From NCBI GenBank assembly GCA_013202725.1, contig JABMRH010000193.1, positions 1 to 7,112 of the forward strand: a DNA stretch of 7,112 nucleotides, given 5' to 3'. The first letter of the stretch is position 1, and each line of letters starts with the position of its first letter. The position numbers and the translations under genes are program-made. The notes under the pieces were generated by a model. The model made no database searches, was not told the origin of the DNA, and saw only the letters and a program-made list of their open reading frames with translations. The DNA is from Desulfobacteraceae bacterium (GTDB taxonomy: Bacteria; Desulfobacterota; Desulfobacteria; Desulfobacterales; ETH-SRB1). This document shows positions 4,908 to 7,112 of the stretch, piece after piece.

Positions 4908-7112
4908 TTTTTCACACTCTCCTCCACAATGGCTATTTCCTTTGCTGTCAGGCCATACAGTTTATACACCAGCTTGTCGATCTGATAGTCCGTGGTTTCA
5001 ATCTGGCGCTGGAGAACCGTTTTGGTCTGGGGCTCCTTGGCTTCGGTCAGTTGTTTGTGCAAATCGAGCATTTGTCCGACGAGTTCAACCATCCGGTCGT
5101 GGCGAACTTTGTCGGCGGAGTCAGAAAAATCGATAGCGCGGATGGGGAGTTTTCTGAGATCACCAACAGAAAGACGCGGAAAACTCTGTGTAAGTAGTTT
5201 GTTTGCCAAGTATGGATATAAAAAAGAAAGGAGTCGCGAATTCAATAACCCACCAAGATACTTCATTGAAAAAGTCGTTTGTCCACTTGGATTAACATTT
5301 AGAATCGTTTTATAATTACAGTATGTTTCCTCAATATAACAGGCTTGAATACGATATGGAGGCGGTCCTGGTATTTCCCTCACTAAAATACGCGGTCCCT
5401 GAAGCCAATCCATTGTTCTATAATCATGCAACCAAGCCCCGTATTTGATCCATTTACCCTTTTTCCTGTCAACAATATATCTTGCTACATCGCTTCCAGC
5501 AAGTTCGGGTAAATACTCTGCCCCGACTTTGTGGTCGGAATGAAACACACGATTTCTGATTTGCTCTTTTGTGTGTTTTGAACTGTTGTAAGCTTGACAA
5601 CCAAGAGAAGCACGTGCCACTTTTGAAAGGGGATCCCATCTTTTAACAATTTTAGAAACGAATGCCCCGCGTTCCCCAATTAATCTTGTCTCGAACTTTA
5701 CACCTTCATTTTGTTGCCATTGCGACTGTAAGATGTTCGAAGCTTTAGTTTCAGCAATGCTCGCCGAGTCAGTTGTGCATTTTGTCTGCCTTACCGATAC
5801 CACATGTTTTAATTCTGGATTTCCCTTTTCAAGAAAGATGAGCGCCGTATATACATTTGCCTTTTGGAAGACCAAATGATCAAAAACGACAACTTCGCTA
5901 ATTTTGCTTTTTCTGAGTATGTATTGCCGAAGTTTTTCGGCATACTTTATAGTTAGCCACGGATTAGGCACAATATATCCAAATAAGCCTCCTGTTTTTA
6001 AAAGGTCTAATCCTCGCTGTAAAAAGAGCTGAAATAAGTCGGTTTTATATTGTGCAATTTCGTAACGATTTAAGTAGCTTTCTTCTAAAGGAGAAAAGAT
6101 ATCTTTACCTATTATTACATACGGCGGGTTCCCGATCACTGCATCAAAACCGCCCGCCTGCATGATTTTGGAAAATTCAGCTTCCCAATCAAAAGCATTC
6201 ACCCGATACATTTCTTCTTCATCAAGCAAACTCATCTGCTGATTCTCGTGAAAATCAGGCCCAATAAGAGAATTGCCGCATTTGATATTATTCGACAAGT
6301 CCGGCAAAACCCGCTCTTGAAAGAACGTCAATTGCCTGCCGATGCTTTGTTCGTCTTCCCCTTCCAGCACTTTGAGGAGCAAAGAAAGCTTGGTCACTTC
6401 CACGGCCTGGTGGTCAATATCCACTCCGTAAATGTTATTAAGAAGAATCCGTTTCCGTTCGTCGGTCGTGAGCCGCCATTCGCCTTTGTGGGATTGATAC
6501 AACCGCGGGGTTTTGCCTTTGGCCCATTTTTCCGGCCCATCGTTTACGTATTGATCCCGATGCCAGTCCAATAAAAATTGATATGCGCCGATCAGAAACG
6601 AGCCCGATCCGCAGGCTGGATCGAGTATTCTCAGGTTGCTCACGCTCCCTCTTGGCCCCGGTTTTTTGCCTTCCAGCAGCTTTCCCACGGTGTTTTTTAC
6701 GATATAGTCCACGATGTAGGTCGGGGTATAATACACCCCTCCTGCTTTCCGGACTTCCGGTTTTTCCTCTATTTTTGCCTGGTGTTTCGGTGTCAGACGA
6801 ATAATTTTACCAAGAAATTGTTCATACACCTGACCCAATATATCGGCAGGTAAAACTGAAAATTCGTATGGGCTGTCGGGATAGTATAAATTTTTGAAGA
6901 TGTCTTTTAAAGTCTCGTCATCAATAGTCAGGCTTGGGGTAAGATTGTCGAAATTATCACGGTTTTTTTCTTTTTTGAAATGGAACAAGCCTGAATTATA
7001 TTTATCATCCGCTTTGCGAAAAAGTTGAAACAATCGTCTATAAACATTGTTTCCATTTTTCAAAGCCATTAATCTGCCATAATCTTCAATGCCTCGATCT
7101 TCACAAATACGG
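4904..7112 (-). CDS. Type IIG (Eco57I-like) restriction-modification protein, N6-adenine methyltransferase part, 5'-truncated by window edge
   Basis: The protein probably methylates adenine N6 in a specific DNA site; in type IIG enzymes the same chain also cuts DNA through an N-terminal nuclease. The first in-window ATG is at 7069, but the frame stays open to 7112 and reads ...EDRGIEDYGRL before that Met, so the start lies outside. Family members are about 1000 residues, so roughly 300 N-terminal residues, where a nuclease would sit, are unseen. Counting from Met 7069: motif X GGVYYTP (110-116), SAM-binding motif I DPACGSGSF (150-158), acidic GVDID (215-219) and catalytic NPPY (314-317). A TaqI-like target-recognition region follows from about 400 to 640, then a helical tail with IDKLVYKLYGLT. 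The stop overlaps the next start. GC drops sharply within the recognition region. A BREX PglX-type methyltransferase is the main alternative; the conserved core and tail fit type IIG better, but cleavage cannot be judged here. Confidence 0.9.
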   Translation of the reverse strand, partial: RICEDRGIEDYGRLMALKNGNNVYRRLFQLFRKADDKYNSGLFHFKKEKNRDNFDNLTPSLTIDDETLKDIFKNLYYPDSPYEFSVLPADILGQVYEQFLGKIIRLTPKHQAKIEEKPEVRKAGGVYYTPTYIVDYIVKNTVGKLLEGKKPGPRGSVSNLRILDPACGSGSFLIGAYQFLLDWHRDQYVNDGPEKWAKGKTPRLYQSHKGEWRLTTDERKRILLNNIYGVDIDHQAVEVTKLSLLLKVLEGEDEQSIGRQLTFFQERVLPDLSNNIKCGNSLIGPDFHENQQMSLLDEEEMYRVNAFDWEAEFSKIMQAGGFDAVIGNPPYVIIGKDIFSPLEESYLNRYEIAQYKTDLFQLFLQRGLDLLKTGGLFGYIVPNPWLTIKYAEKLRQYILRKSKISEVVVFDHLVFQKANVYTALIFLEKGNPELKHVVSVRQTKCTTDSASIAETKASNILQSQWQQNEGVKFETRLIGERGAFVSKIVKRWDPLSKVARASLGCQAYNSSKHTKEQIRNRVFHSDHKVGAEYLPELAGSDVARYIVDRKKGKWIKYGAWLHDYRTMDWLQGPRILVREIPGPPPYRIQACYIEETYCNYKTILNVNPSGQTTFSMKYLGGLLNSRLLSFLYPYLANKLLTQSFPRLSVGDLRKLPIRAIDFSDSADKVRHDRMVELVGQMLDLHKQLTEAKEPQTKTVLQRQIETTDYQIDKLVYKLYGLTAKEIAIVEESVKK
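4919..4925 (-). promoter_or_regulatory. Strong ribosome binding site inside the methyltransferase 3' end
   Basis: The minus strand reads GGAGGAG eleven bases before the ATG at 4907. It lies within the last codons of the methyltransferase gene, so the downstream TPR membrane protein can be initiated by ribosomes terminating there or independently. This supports 4907 as the true start and tight co-expression of the two genes. Confidence 0.65.

Noticed and set aside
4816..5315. Plus-strand open frames of about 105 codons opposite the methyltransferase 3' end
   Set aside because: They overlap each other and a well-supported gene, lack ribosome sites and show no protein-like features; they are shadows of the minus-strand coding sequence.
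6248..6853. Three plus-strand frames of 73-108 codons opposite the methyltransferase core
   Set aside because: They lie antisense to the conserved SAM-binding and NPPY motifs, which fully explain the sequence.

Overview
The window is a dense, single-strand gene block (every supported gene is on the minus strand, so transcription runs from high to low coordinates). It looks like an accessory or defence-type region of a Gram-negative bacterium. The 3' flank carries a GGGTCAA/TTGACCC palindrome of the REP-like sort, which I associate from memory with Desulfobacterota and related proteobacteria. The taxonomic guess is weak. Most of the window is about 35-40% GC by hand counts of single lines. Two parts depart from this: much of the methyltransferase gene (about 47-63% in the lines counted) and a 120-bp block at 2521-2640 (81 of 120 bases G or C).

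Layout in transcription order. (1) 7112-4904: the C-terminal two thirds or so of a large Eco57I/type IIG-like N6-adenine methyltransferase (restriction-modification) protein. Its reading frame is still open at the right window edge. (2) 4907-3078: a 609-residue membrane-anchored TPR-like helical repeat protein, overlapping the methyltransferase stop by four bases (ATGA). (3) 3053-2523: a 176-residue unknown protein whose last roughly 38 residues are encoded by the GC-rich block. That block contains a long GUAA-capped hairpin resembling domain 6 of a group II intron. (4) 2481-1558: a 307-residue protein with three N-terminal membrane segments, a helical/TPR-like middle and a cysteine-rich C terminus. 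(5) 1481-1017: a 154-residue HEPN-type protein with an R-N-x-x-A-H motif (candidate RNase). (6) 978-196: a 260-residue protein resembling abortive-infection (Abi/HEPN-like) proteins. (7) 1-152: gene-free sequence with two REP-like palindromic units facing each other.

How they may work together. The methyltransferase and TPR membrane protein are very likely translationally coupled, so they probably act together or are at least co-expressed. The 307-residue membrane protein plus HEPN protein form a two-gene module bounded on both sides by an imperfect TAATGCCTAA... repeat (982-1010 and 2517-2541). This suggests it was gained as a unit next to the restriction system. The HEPN motif, the Abi-like protein and the restriction-modification gene together give the stretch the character of a defence island. 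No recombinase, transposase, tRNA or CRISPR array is visible, and no function has been shown for genes 2, 3, 4 and 6.
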